From NCBI RefSeq assembly GCF_037126245.1, contig NZ_CP136925.1, positions 1,108,001 through 1,172,000 of the forward strand: a stretch of 64,000 nucleotides of DNA, read 5' to 3'. The notes under the pieces were generated by a model that was given only the letters and a program-made list of their open reading frames with translations, did not search any database and was not told the origin of the DNA. Below, in pieces: positions 9,402-16,649 of the stretch. Every line of letters begins with the position of its first letter. Within the stretch, counting starts at the first letter, position 1. The position numbers and the translations under genes are program-made. The DNA is from Mangrovimonas cancribranchiae (GTDB lineage Bacteria; Bacteroidota; Bacteroidia; Flavobacteriales; Flavobacteriaceae).

Positions 9402-9557
9402 ATGGCAACCTACAAATGCTGTAAATGCGGTATGCAAAAAAACGATACTGTAACATCACAATTACAAAGTAACCCAGTATGTAGCGTAGGAGATAAAAAG
9501 ATTAATTTTCACGATTGGGAAAAGGTATCTGATGAGGATTTGGAGGTTAGAAATTAA
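9402..9557 (+). CDS. 51-residue CxxC zinc-ribbon-like miniprotein
   Basis: A short gene encoding 51 residues beginning MATYKCCKCGMQKND. It has a CCKC knuckle (C6, C7, C9) near the N-terminus and another cysteine at position 27 (NPVCSVG), so one zinc or iron site is plausible. The rest is polar and ends in an acidic tail (EKVSDEDLEVRN). It is the first gene of the operon, 41 bases after the -7 element, and its stop is 16 bases before the next start. I do not recognise a named family. It resembles the small knuckle proteins found beside mobile or defence genes in Bacteroidota, but this is only an impression. Coding status rests on operon position and on the orderly start and stop. Confidence 0.6.
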   Translation: MATYKCCKCGMQKNDTVTSQLQSNPVCSVGDKKINFHDWEKVSDEDLEVRN

Positions 9558-9573
9558 ACAAAACATAACGATT

Positions 9574-9783
9574 ATGCCAACCTTTGAAATTAAAACCAAG
9601 CAGCGTATGAATGTACAAGGCGACTTTGTAGACGCCGGACTCTCTGTACAAATAAGCACCATGTGCGCCAACCCTTTTGATGATGCCAATAAAATACATA
9701 AAGCTTTTATTAGAGTGCATGGCATCGATTTAAAACCAGAAGGCTATTTGAGTCCTGGGTATTTGGGGTATAATTTAATTTAG
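9574..9783 (+). CDS. Small conserved protein, DUF6140-like
   Basis: A 69-residue protein read from the ATG at 9574 (MPTFEIKTKQRMNVQGDF). It is preferred over an upstream in-frame ATG at 9532, which lies inside the preceding gene. The sequence shows a predicted beta-strand start, a central acidic/hydrophobic segment (DAGLSVQIST) and the pattern CANPFDDANKIHKAFIRVHG, then DLKPEGYLSPGYL. This pattern resembles small Bacteroidota proteins that I recall as DUF6140, whose function is unknown. It is 16 bases after the CxxC miniprotein gene and 6 bases before the large 679-residue gene, so it sits firmly inside the operon. Confidence 0.65.
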   Translation: MPTFEIKTKQRMNVQGDFVDAGLSVQISTMCANPFDDANKIHKAFIRVHGIDLKPEGYLSPGYLGYNLI

Positions 9784-9789
9784 TAAATT

Positions 9790-11829
9790 ATGAGAGAGTT
9801 AATTGACAAGTTTTTAATAAAAAACTCGAAGAAACTACAATTTACAGGTAATGTATATACTTACAACCAAAATATAGATAGAAATATTTTAAATAGACTA
9901 GTAGACAAATATAATATAGCTTTTGAAGAGGAAGTTTTAACTATAAATGATAACTATTTAGCCATTTTTATAGACGAAATCTTTGAGGATAATTCTAGTA
10001 GTTGGACTAGAATGGATAGAAACCATTATTTATCATCAATAATTAATGAAAATTACTTAATTTCATTATACTCTGAAGAAACTCAAGGTTCTAATAAAAG
10101 ACCAGATAATTTAAAAATAATTCAATGGGACGAAATTGATGAAATAAAACTATTTGAAGATGATGACGAAGATTTATTTTTTAGGTTTTTTATTTCGAAT
10201 AGTACAGATACAGTAGATATTTACTCTGAACGTTTTGCTACCCAAAGTTTAAAAACGTGCAGGGAATTGTTAAAACTTTTTGATTCTATTAAAGATGCTG
10301 ATTCAAGCCAAATAAAATCAAGCTATCAAGAGCAAGTAGACAACTTAATTGGTCAAGAAAAGTATCAAGAAGCATTAAACTTAACTAATGATTTAATTTT
10401 AGAAGAGGAAAATCACACTGAATATTCACGAGATTATGTTTTAGCAAGTGTGCATAAACCTAAATTATTATTTCTTACAGATAAGTTAAATGAATCACTA
10501 AAAGCTGTAAATGATTTAATTCAATTGTGTGATGAATTAAAAGAGGAAGAAAGCGTAAATGAGGTATACGTTTTAGCTTACGAACTAAAAAGTGAGATTT
10601 GTTACAAAATGCAACAATTTGATTTAGCAATTAAAAATATTGGATTTTGTGAAAGACTAATTGAAGAAAATAATTTCGAAGGAATAAGTAAAGGAGAGAT
10701 TAGAGAAATTAAAGAAGCTAAAACAAAATACTATAATGCATTAATCAATGAATTCTCAAAAGTTTCAGCGGATAACAGAAAACAAGTTTTTATAAGTAAC
10801 GAAATACATCCAAGTGAAAATTTTCTTACTTTAAAAAAACAAAATCTTCCTTTAGATATTTCCTTTCCTTTTGGTCATCCACACATAAATAATATATACA
10901 CTTGCCATCCTTTAAAAAATAATCATTACATACCATTAGCAAAAATTAAACAAGAGTTATTTAAGGATAGAGTATCTGAATTTTGTTATTTAATGCAATG
11001 CTTAGGTGCTACTAAAATTGAAATTAGTACATCAAATAATAAAACAATAGAAAACAATTCAAAATCATCTTTAAAAGTTGATGCTAATATAGATTATAAA
11101 GTAACAAGAGCTAAGGTTGATTATCAAATGGACAAAGAAGAAGAAAATAAACAAATAGAATTATTAGGCATTAAAAAAGTGCAAACTTTTAAACCTACTA
11201 ATAAACCTTACATTCCCGAAGATTTAATTTGGTATAATTCAGAAACTAGTTGGCAAAGGTTGGCAAATCAAAGAATAAATGGAAATATAGCGGTTCATAC
11301 AGAAAACATTGTTAGTATGTTTAATGAAGTTGTTTCTAACAATGAGATTAATAAAATTAATGCTGAACTAAAATTTTTACTGCCAAAAATTGGAGTTGAT
11401 TACAATAAAGAAAATGAAATTAAAACAAACTCTAAAGAAACACTAGAATGGGGTGTTTTTGTTCAATTTCAAGACAAAGAGTTGCTAGAACAGAAAAAAA
11501 CAATTGAAATTCCGGAGATAAACAATAAAATTGAAAAATATAAAGAAGAAGTTGCGTTTATGATAGAGGATGATGGTCTCATAGATGATGGTGAAAGACG
11601 CATGTTAGAACGCAAACAAAAAAAGTATGGTTTAACAAAAGAGCAAGCTGAAGCTGTTGAGCAAGAACTATTGTTTAACCCTAATGAAATCAAATATATA
11701 GAAGAATATAAGCTGATGCTTGAAGAAGGAAGTATAACTGAAACAGAGCGCAAAATGCTTACTAGATATGCTAAACGCTATGATATAGATGAAACAAGGC
11801 AACAAGAATTAGAAGATAGTCTTAATTAA
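9790..11829 (+). CDS. 679-residue multidomain protein of unknown function, central component of accessory operon
   Basis: I do not recognise this protein as a named family. Segments that can be seen: residues 1-165 contain a strand-rich stretch (NYLISLYSEE, IIQWDEIDEIKLF, VDIYSERF, then helix LKTCRELLKLFDSI) resembling a bacterial PH-like domain. Residues 175-320 form paired helices typical of TPRs. Residues 360-415 hold a Cys/His-Pro block (YTCHPLKNNHYIPLA) and a helix ending in LMQCLGATKIEIS. Residues 425-560 are a long run of alternating polar and hydrophobic residues, suggesting extended beta strands. Residues 582-628 and 635-678 are two copies of a helical repeat, E.Y..M.E.G.I...ER.ML.R..K.Y, of TerB-like character. 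No signal peptide or membrane helix is evident. Base composition is noticeably more AT-rich than in neighbouring housekeeping genes. It starts 6 bases after the DUF6140-like gene and ends 4 bases before the P-loop gene. Confidence 0.85.
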   Translation: MRELIDKFLIKNSKKLQFTGNVYTYNQNIDRNILNRLVDKYNIAFEEEVLTINDNYLAIFIDEIFEDNSSSWTRMDRNHYLSSIINENYLISLYSEETQGSNKRPDNLKIIQWDEIDEIKLFEDDDEDLFFRFFISNSTDTVDIYSERFATQSLKTCRELLKLFDSIKDADSSQIKSSYQEQVDNLIGQEKYQEALNLTNDLILEEENHTEYSRDYVLASVHKPKLLFLTDKLNESLKAVNDLIQLCDELKEEESVNEVYVLAYELKSEICYKMQQFDLAIKNIGFCERLIEENNFEGISKGEIREIKEAKTKYYNALINEFSKVSADNRKQVFISNEIHPSENFLTLKKQNLPLDISFPFGHPHINNIYTCHPLKNNHYIPLAKIKQELFKDRVSEFCYLMQCLGATKIEISTSNNKTIENNSKSSLKVDANIDYKVTRAKVDYQMDKEEENKQIELLGIKKVQTFKPTNKPYIPEDLIWYNSETSWQRLANQRINGNIAVHTENIVSMFNEVVSNNEINKINAELKFLLPKIGVDYNKENEIKTNSKETLEWGVFVQFQDKELLEQKKTIEIPEINNKIEKYKEEVAFMIEDDGLIDDGERRMLERKQKKYGLTKEQAEAVEQELLFNPNEIKYIEEYKLMLEEGSITETERKMLTRYAKRYDIDETRQQELEDSLN

Positions 11830-11833
11830 AAAT

Positions 11834-12349
11834 ATGGAAGTAGTACTAATACAAGGTTCTCCCAATATTGGCAAAACAACTCTTTGTAAATTGATAGAGG
11901 AAATAATAAAGCAAAATAGTTTTAAAGAGGAAGCTCGAGAGCGTCGCCCTAATGACTGTAGATATGAACAAGATTTCACAGCGATTTATAATAATGAAAG
12001 TTGTAGAATTATTATAAACTCTGAATCTGAAAAAGAGGGTATTGATAGGTTGGCAGCTTTATATACAAAGCATTATAATAATAAAGGGTACAATGTTTTA
12101 ATAACTGCAATCAGACCGAAAAAAGATAGCCCTAGGTTGCACAAATGGGTAAAAGATATTTATAAAAATAACTTTGTAAATAAAAATGAGATAGAAATTG
12201 ATCTTGACGCTTTAAAGCAGAAGTATAAGATTGAAGATTTATGTAGTTTTTTAAAAAAAACACTTAAAAAGGATGGTGTAAAAGTGTTAAATAAGGTTAA
12301 AAATAATCTTAAATGTAAAGTTCGGGTTAATTGTCATGTTTCTAAATAA
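11834..12349 (+). CDS. Small P-loop NTPase-like protein
   Basis: A 171-residue protein with a clear N-terminal Walker A motif (LIQGSPNIGKTTL, K14 and T15). The strand RIIINSE follows near residue 60 and a hydrophobic strand YNVLITAIRP near residues 91-100. A classical acidic Walker B is not obvious after either strand. The fold could be a kinase- or GTPase-like single-domain P-loop protein. The C-terminal third is rich in lysine, which would suit nucleic-acid or membrane contact. It follows the 679-residue gene by 4 bases, which argues that the two products act together. Family membership is unknown; a nucleoside-kinase-like or signalling NTPase role are both possible. Confidence 0.75.
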   Translation: MEVVLIQGSPNIGKTTLCKLIEEIIKQNSFKEEARERRPNDCRYEQDFTAIYNNESCRIIINSESEKEGIDRLAALYTKHYNNKGYNVLITAIRPKKDSPRLHKWVKDIYKNNFVNKNEIEIDLDALKQKYKIEDLCSFLKKTLKKDGVKVLNKVKNNLKCKVRVNCHVSK

Positions 12350-12372
12350 TTGTTAATTAAAAAGTAAGGTTA

Positions 12373-12807
12373 ATGTACAACTCTAACCCAAACCGCCCTT
12401 ACCACCGTACCGAAATAGACCAGCTCTTTGCTAAAGTGAAAGCGCAAATGCATCAACAAGCCATAGCGCGTGGTGGAGATGGAGTAGCGTTATATACAGA
12501 TTGCTATACAGGCAAAACCCTACGTGGTGGTGATCCATATGATTATGAGCATATTCGTTCTGCCGAAGAAATTTTTATGGCTTATAGAGATCGATTAACG
12601 AACAGTCAAATAGCACAAGTAGTGAATTGTCCTGAAAACGTAGCAGTAACTTTGCGAAGCATCAATCAATCCAAAGGTAAAACACCGTTAGAAGACTGGT
12701 TGATTAATTCAGATAATATTTCAAAATATGATATAGATATTTTGTTGGCAAAACGAAACTTAAAGAAGGCAGATAAGGCGATTAAAAAAATGGCTGCTAG
12801 CTTTTAG
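12373..12807 (+). CDS. HNH-like (beta-beta-alpha metal) domain protein
   Basis: A 144-residue soluble protein. The middle resembles an HNH nuclease core: YTDCYTGKTL (C44) near the first strand, DPYDYEHIRS with E59-H60 in place of the usual D-H pair, then N89 in NCPENVAVT and INQSKGKTPLEDWL (N98, K101) as the helix that normally carries the last metal ligand. Most HNH proteins have D-H or H-H at the catalytic position, so activity is uncertain. The N- and C-termini are basic helices. It is the last gene of the five-gene operon, 23 bases after the P-loop gene. It could be a nuclease effector or a DNA-binding relic of one. Confidence 0.65.
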   Translation: MYNSNPNRPYHRTEIDQLFAKVKAQMHQQAIARGGDGVALYTDCYTGKTLRGGDPYDYEHIRSAEEIFMAYRDRLTNSQIAQVVNCPENVAVTLRSINQSKGKTPLEDWLINSDNISKYDIDILLAKRNLKKADKAIKKMAASF

Positions 12808-12879
12808 GCTAAATACACGTATTTAGTTTCAAAAAGCCACCTTCTGTCCATTTCAAAATCATCTTTGAACCCCTAATTA

Positions 12880-13434
12880 CTAATTTATATGTTCTAAAAT
12901 GCGTTGAAAAACCATTTCATAGTACGCTCGGTTTGATGCTATAAAATAATTATTAAGATGACTATTAATTAGTAGGGAGAAACTAGTATCAAGGCAAACG
13001 AGCTGCAAAGCCTCAACCTCATTGGGTTGGGGCTTTAATTTTTCTAAAGGAACTCCTAATTCAGCTATAAACGTATGATGGAACTCATTGTCAATAATAC
13101 CATTATCATACGTTTGAAAACATGGGAACACCCCTATTTTGTACAAGTCTTCTTGCTGTAGGGTCAGGCTTATTTCTTCTTGGGTTTCCCGAAGGATGGC
13201 TTGTTCTATGGTTTCCCCGGCATCTACGTGGCCAGCAACAGAGACGTCCCAAAGTCCGGGACAAATGGCTTTTTTAAAACTGCGTTGTGCCAATAAGATT
13301 TTACCTGCTTTTGTATACAACCATAAATGTGCCGTGTTGTGGTAATGGCCTTCGCTGTGAATAACTGATTTTAAAGCTGTTTTACCCGTAGGCTTTCCAT
13401 CTTTGGTAACAATATCTATAAACTCTTCTACCAT
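12880..13434 (-). CDS. Nudix hydrolase
   Basis: A 184-residue cytoplasmic Nudix pyrophosphohydrolase. The Nudix box runs from G68 to about residue 89: G68, E74, R82-E83 and E86-E87 match the GX5EX7REUXEE pattern. The N-terminus (EEFIDIVTKDGKPTGKTALK) resembles the isopentenyl-diphosphate-isomerase-like YfcD group. Those act on unknown nucleoside or isoprenoid diphosphates, so the substrate cannot be named. It is convergent with the accessory operon, with 72 bases between the stops. It diverges from the T9SS cargo gene, and the intergenic region holds a TAnnTTTG element for each direction. Confidence 0.9.
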   Translation of the reverse strand: MVEEFIDIVTKDGKPTGKTALKSVIHSEGHYHNTAHLWLYTKAGKILLAQRSFKKAICPGLWDVSVAGHVDAGETIEQAILRETQEEISLTLQQEDLYKIGVFPCFQTYDNGIIDNEFHHTFIAELGVPLEKLKPQPNEVEALQLVCLDTSFSLLINSHLNNYFIASNRAYYEMVFQRILEHIN

Positions 13435-13452
13435 AATAAAAACATAATATTA

Positions 13453-13460
13453 CAAAATTA
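13453..13460 (-). promoter_or_regulatory. Candidate -7 element of the Nudix gene
   Basis: TAATTTTG on the minus strand is an exact TAnnTTTG match, 18 bases upstream of the ATG at 13434. No TTTG -33 element is obvious. Confidence 0.4.
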
Positions 13461-13492
13461 AAAGTTTATGTAGTAAAATTCTTCGTTTATGC

Positions 13493-13500
13493 TATTTTTG
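13493..13500 (+). promoter_or_regulatory. Candidate -7 element of the T9SS cargo gene
   Basis: TATTTTTG matches TAnnTTTG and lies 32 bases upstream of the ATG at 13533. The -33 region carries TTATG rather than TTTG. Confidence 0.45.
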
Positions 13501-13532
13501 TTTCGCTATTAACCTTAAACTCAAATTTTAAA

Positions 13533-15536
13533 ATGAAAAAACTACTTTTATGTACGTTACTTAATCTATTAACTTTTTTTACTTATGCGCAAACAGCTAA
13601 CGAAGCTTTAGGCGATGATATAGTTCAGTATGGAACCGATGGTTCTGGAGATCCAATGTATTATAATCCCGCAGGAAGCTCTATTACCACTGGCGATTAC
13701 AATGTATTAATAGGAGACGCTGCAGGTAACAACTTATATTCGGGGTCAAATAACACCATGCTAGGTACTTTGTCTGGAGCAAATCAAACAACGGCTTCTA
13801 AAAATATTTTTATTGGGGCGTATGCTGGTTTTTCAAACGTTTATGGAACAGATAATACATTTATAGGTACCGAAGCTGGATACTCTAATACAGGAACAGA
13901 TAATACATTTGTAGGTACAGAGGCTGGAGAAAATAATACAACAGGCGCTGATAATGTATTTATAGGAGAGGAAGCAGGATATGGAAATACAACAGGAAGA
14001 GATAATGTATTTATTGGGGAAGATGCTGGCTACTATAACACAACTGCTGATGATAATACGTTTGTAGGTTCTATAGCAGGTAGAAATAATATGACAGGCT
14101 TTAGAAATACATTTTTAGGAGCTGAAGCGGGTTACCATAATACTACGGGTTATAGAAATACCTTTGTAGGAGACTCTACGGGGGTTGATGTGGGGGTAGG
14201 AAGGCTTAACACTTTTGTAGGGCAAGCAGCTGGTGCTGCAACAGAGCATGCCGATTATAATACCTTTATAGGAGCGCATGCAGGAGGCGATAATAATAGA
14301 ACAAACAATACCGATGATGCTAATAGAAATACCTATGTAGGTGTTTTTACAGGCTTTAGTAACCGTGAAGGACAAGATAATGTAGGTATGGGAGCTTTTG
14401 CTAATTATAGAGACCCTAGTGAATTTGATATTATCAATATAACTGGAAGATTTGGGGCATATACAACAACAACAACTAGAGATAGAACAACGTTTATAGG
14501 CGCACAGGCTTTTCCTAATAATAATGATGTGGTTGTGGTTGGTTACCAATCTAGAGCTGACGGGGCTTATGGTATTGCCATAGGTAGTCAATCTCGAGCA
14601 CAAAATAACACTTCTGTAGCCTTAGGGCGTAATGTTACCGTTGCGCAAAACAATACTATGGCTCTAGGAGGTGACACCACAGATAACCGATATAGTGTAG
14701 GGATTGGTACAACAGCTGCTAACCAAAATGCTTCTTTAGAATTAGCCGATACCGATAAAGGCTTTTTAATAAATCGTTTAACTACAGCAGAGCGTGTGGC
14801 TTTAGAAACAGCTGCAGCAAATGGATTGCCTTTAGATGCTGGTGAACAAGGGTTAATGGTATACGATACCGATTTAGATGCTTTGTTTACTTGGGATGGT
14901 GCTGCTTGGAATACATCTGGAGCCAACACCGATAACCAAGAGTTAGATTTAACAGATAATACATTATCTATTTCTGGCGGAATTGAAACGGTAGATTTAT
15001 CGGCTTATCTGGATAATGAAGACGAACAGGATTTAACATCGGCAACATTAACAGGAACAGACCTAGCGATTGCTATTGAAAACGGAGCAAGTGTAACGGT
15101 AGATTTAGCTCCTATACTTTCTGCTTTAGAAACAGAAAACACAACACAACAAACTCAACTAGATAGTCAAGCCGCTTTAATAAGTGATTTAACAACACGT
15201 ATAGAAGAGCTAGAAGCTTGTGCATGTGGTGGAACATTAGGTGTGGCAAATCCTAATGGGAATACTAATAGAGGGCAAAAAGCCATTCTATATCAAAATA
15301 TTCCTAATCCATTTAATGGAACTACATCTATAAAATACTTCGTTCCTTATAAACATAATCAAGCAGCAATAGTATTTAGCAACACTTCAGGACAAGTTAT
15401 AGATAATGTTGCGATTAAAAATTTAGGAGAACAAGAACTGTATTTTAATAGTGAGTCTTTATCGGCAGGAATGTATTACTATACACTATATGTCGATGGT
15501 CAGAAAATAGACACCAAAAAAATGCTTATTGAATAA
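13533..15536 (+). CDS. Secreted repeat protein with C-terminal T9SS sorting domain
   Basis: A 667-residue exported protein. Residues 1-19 form a Sec signal peptide ending TYAQ. Residues about 70-260 are tandem 17-residue units of the form NTFIGTEAGYxNTTGxD, resembling the head repeats of trimeric autotransporters and adhesins. Residues 330-400 continue with looser repeats (AIGSQSRAQNNT). Residues about 535-570 form a heptad-like coiled coil (TENTTQQTQLDSQAALIS). The last 80 residues form a type A T9SS sorting domain with the NIPNPFNGTTSIKY motif and the terminal TKKMLIE. The domain directs export across the outer membrane by the type IX system, followed by surface attachment or release. A likely role is adhesion, but this is inference. 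The gene is monocistronic, with its own promoter and a strong terminator. Confidence 0.88.
   Translation: MKKLLLCTLLNLLTFFTYAQTANEALGDDIVQYGTDGSGDPMYYNPAGSSITTGDYNVLIGDAAGNNLYSGSNNTMLGTLSGANQTTASKNIFIGAYAGFSNVYGTDNTFIGTEAGYSNTGTDNTFVGTEAGENNTTGADNVFIGEEAGYGNTTGRDNVFIGEDAGYYNTTADDNTFVGSIAGRNNMTGFRNTFLGAEAGYHNTTGYRNTFVGDSTGVDVGVGRLNTFVGQAAGAATEHADYNTFIGAHAGGDNNRTNNTDDANRNTYVGVFTGFSNREGQDNVGMGAFANYRDPSEFDIINITGRFGAYTTTTTRDRTTFIGAQAFPNNNDVVVVGYQSRADGAYGIAIGSQSRAQNNTSVALGRNVTVAQNNTMALGGDTTDNRYSVGIGTTAANQNASLELADTDKGFLINRLTTAERVALETAAANGLPLDAGEQGLMVYDTDLDALFTWDGAAWNTSGANTDNQELDLTDNTLSISGGIETVDLSAYLDNEDEQDLTSATLTGTDLAIAIENGASVTVDLAPILSALETENTTQQTQLDSQAALISDLTTRIEELEACACGGTLGVANPNGNTNRGQKAILYQNIPNPFNGTTSIKYFVPYKHNQAAIVFSNTSGQVIDNVAIKNLGEQELYFNSESLSAGMYYYTLYVDGQKIDTKKMLIE
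13752..14310 (+). repeat. In-frame 51-bp tandem repeat array encoding 17-residue head repeats
   Basis: The conserved Asn codon of the N(T/I)FxG motif recurs at 13752, 13803, 13854, 13902, 13953, 14004, 14055, 14106, 14157, 14208 and 14259. Every step is 51 bases except one of 48 (13854 to 13902). Units are diverged at DNA level, so this is an old protein-coding repeat and not a CRISPR or satellite. Confidence 0.9.
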
Positions 15537-15555
15537 CATTTAAATAACACTAATT

Positions 15556-15589
15556 AAAAAGCTACATACTGCCAAGCATGTAGCTTTTT
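15556..15589 (+). terminator. Rho-independent terminator after the T9SS cargo gene
   Basis: A 12-bp perfect stem (AAAAAGCTACAT paired with ATGTAGCTTTTT) with a 10-base loop, starting 19 bases after the stop codon and ending in a T-tract. Confidence 0.9.
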
Positions 15590-15603
15590 AATAAAATACT
15601 CGT

Positions 15604-16596
15604 GTGAATACATTACAAATTGATAAAATAAATTTAGGCCTTATTGTAATTAGCTTTACGTTAGCTTGTTTACTTCCTTTTGAATTGTTTTTGGTTAGTT
15701 ATGCTGTTTTGGGGCCGTTACATTATTTAACAGAAACAAATTGGATTGCTGATAAAAATTATTTTGTGCCCAATACATTGTGGAAATATGTGGTATTAGT
15801 ATCAGCTATAATTTATACCACTCCTTACTTGTTTAGCCTTACTATTTTTAGGGAGTTACTGAATGATTCTACACTTACATTTCTTACTATTACTATAAGA
15901 CAGTATACCAATGGTGTTTTATTTTTTGTTTTAGTATCGGCGGTGTTATCATTAGTTATATCATCTTACAAAGCATTTATGTATAGTTTTATTTTAGTAT
16001 TAATTATTTCGTTTTTCACGCATACATCGCCAACCTATGGACTTATTTTTGGCATACTATTACCAACGATAATTCATGTGTTTGTTTTTACCGTACTTTT
16101 TATGGTATATGGCTTAAAAAAGGCAACAAATTGGATAGGAGTATTAAATGTTGTACTTATGTTTTTATTGCCATTGTCTTTATGGTTTATTAATACAGAT
16201 GTATTTCACTACGAATTTTCACAAACAATTAAAAATAATTATCTACAAAATAATTTTCATGTTTTAAATGCGCATTTGGCTAAACTTTTAGGCGCTTATG
16301 ACGAGTTAAAATTCTTTTTCTACGAAAAAGTAGATTTAAAGATTCAAATTTTTATTGCGTTTGCTTATTTGTATCATTATTTAAATTGGTTTTCTAAAAC
16401 CACAGTCATAGGTTGGCATAAAAAGCTAACAAAAAAGAAATCGGTAATTATTCTAGGTGTTTGGTTACTGGTTTTAGCAAGCTATTTATATGATTACAGA
16501 GTAGGTATTATATGTTCTGTTTTTTTAAGCGTTATTCATGTAATGTTTGAGTTCCCATTAAATGTTATAACGGTGAAGACTCTAGTGAAAAAATAA
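15604..16596 (+). CDS. Polytopic membrane protein of unknown function, GTG start
   Basis: A 330-residue inner-membrane protein with roughly nine to ten hydrophobic segments. The start is GTG at 15604; no ATG is available close to the beginning of the first membrane segment. Histidines recur next to membrane segments: GPLHYLTE near residue 41, TIIHVFVF near 157, YLYHYLNW near 255, IGWHK near 270 and VIHVMFEFP near 315. Such positioning is suggestive of metal binding or of an intramembrane enzyme, but no catalytic motif is recognised. The gene sits between two terminators, after a T9SS cargo gene and convergent with an M42 peptidase gene, so it is an independent unit. No family name can be given. 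Confidence 0.75.
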   Translation: MNTLQIDKINLGLIVISFTLACLLPFELFLVSYAVLGPLHYLTETNWIADKNYFVPNTLWKYVVLVSAIIYTTPYLFSLTIFRELLNDSTLTFLTITIRQYTNGVLFFVLVSAVLSLVISSYKAFMYSFILVLIISFFTHTSPTYGLIFGILLPTIIHVFVFTVLFMVYGLKKATNWIGVLNVVLMFLLPLSLWFINTDVFHYEFSQTIKNNYLQNNFHVLNAHLAKLLGAYDELKFFFYEKVDLKIQIFIAFAYLYHYLNWFSKTTVIGWHKKLTKKKSVIILGVWLLVLASYLYDYRVGIICSVFLSVIHVMFEFPLNVITVKTLVKK

Positions 16597-16627
16597 AAAA
16601 AGCCTCTTATTAAAGAGGCTTTTTTTA
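16596..16627. terminator. Bidirectional terminator
   Basis: AAAAAAAGCCTCTT pairs with AAGAGGCTTTTTTT across a very short ATTA loop. It lies between the convergent membrane-protein gene and the M42 peptidase gene and carries A- and T-tracts on both sides, so it serves both. Confidence 0.9.
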
Positions 16628-16649
16628 TTTCAACTAGTAACGTTATAAT

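Noticed and set aside
9462-9725. Minus-strand 87-codon open frame opposite the CxxC and DUF6140-like genes
   Set aside because: It overlaps two better-supported plus-strand genes that fit the operon and lacks promoter or homology.
13752-14310. Possible CRISPR array because of the 51-bp period
   Set aside because: Repeats are in frame, diverged and translated as part of a secreted protein; no direct repeat/spacer alternation is present.
14115-14603. Minus-strand 162-codon open frame opposite the T9SS cargo gene
   Set aside because: It is antisense to the 51-bp repeats, and its Ser/Cys/Ile-rich product is the mirror of the repeat codons; there is no promoter or homology.
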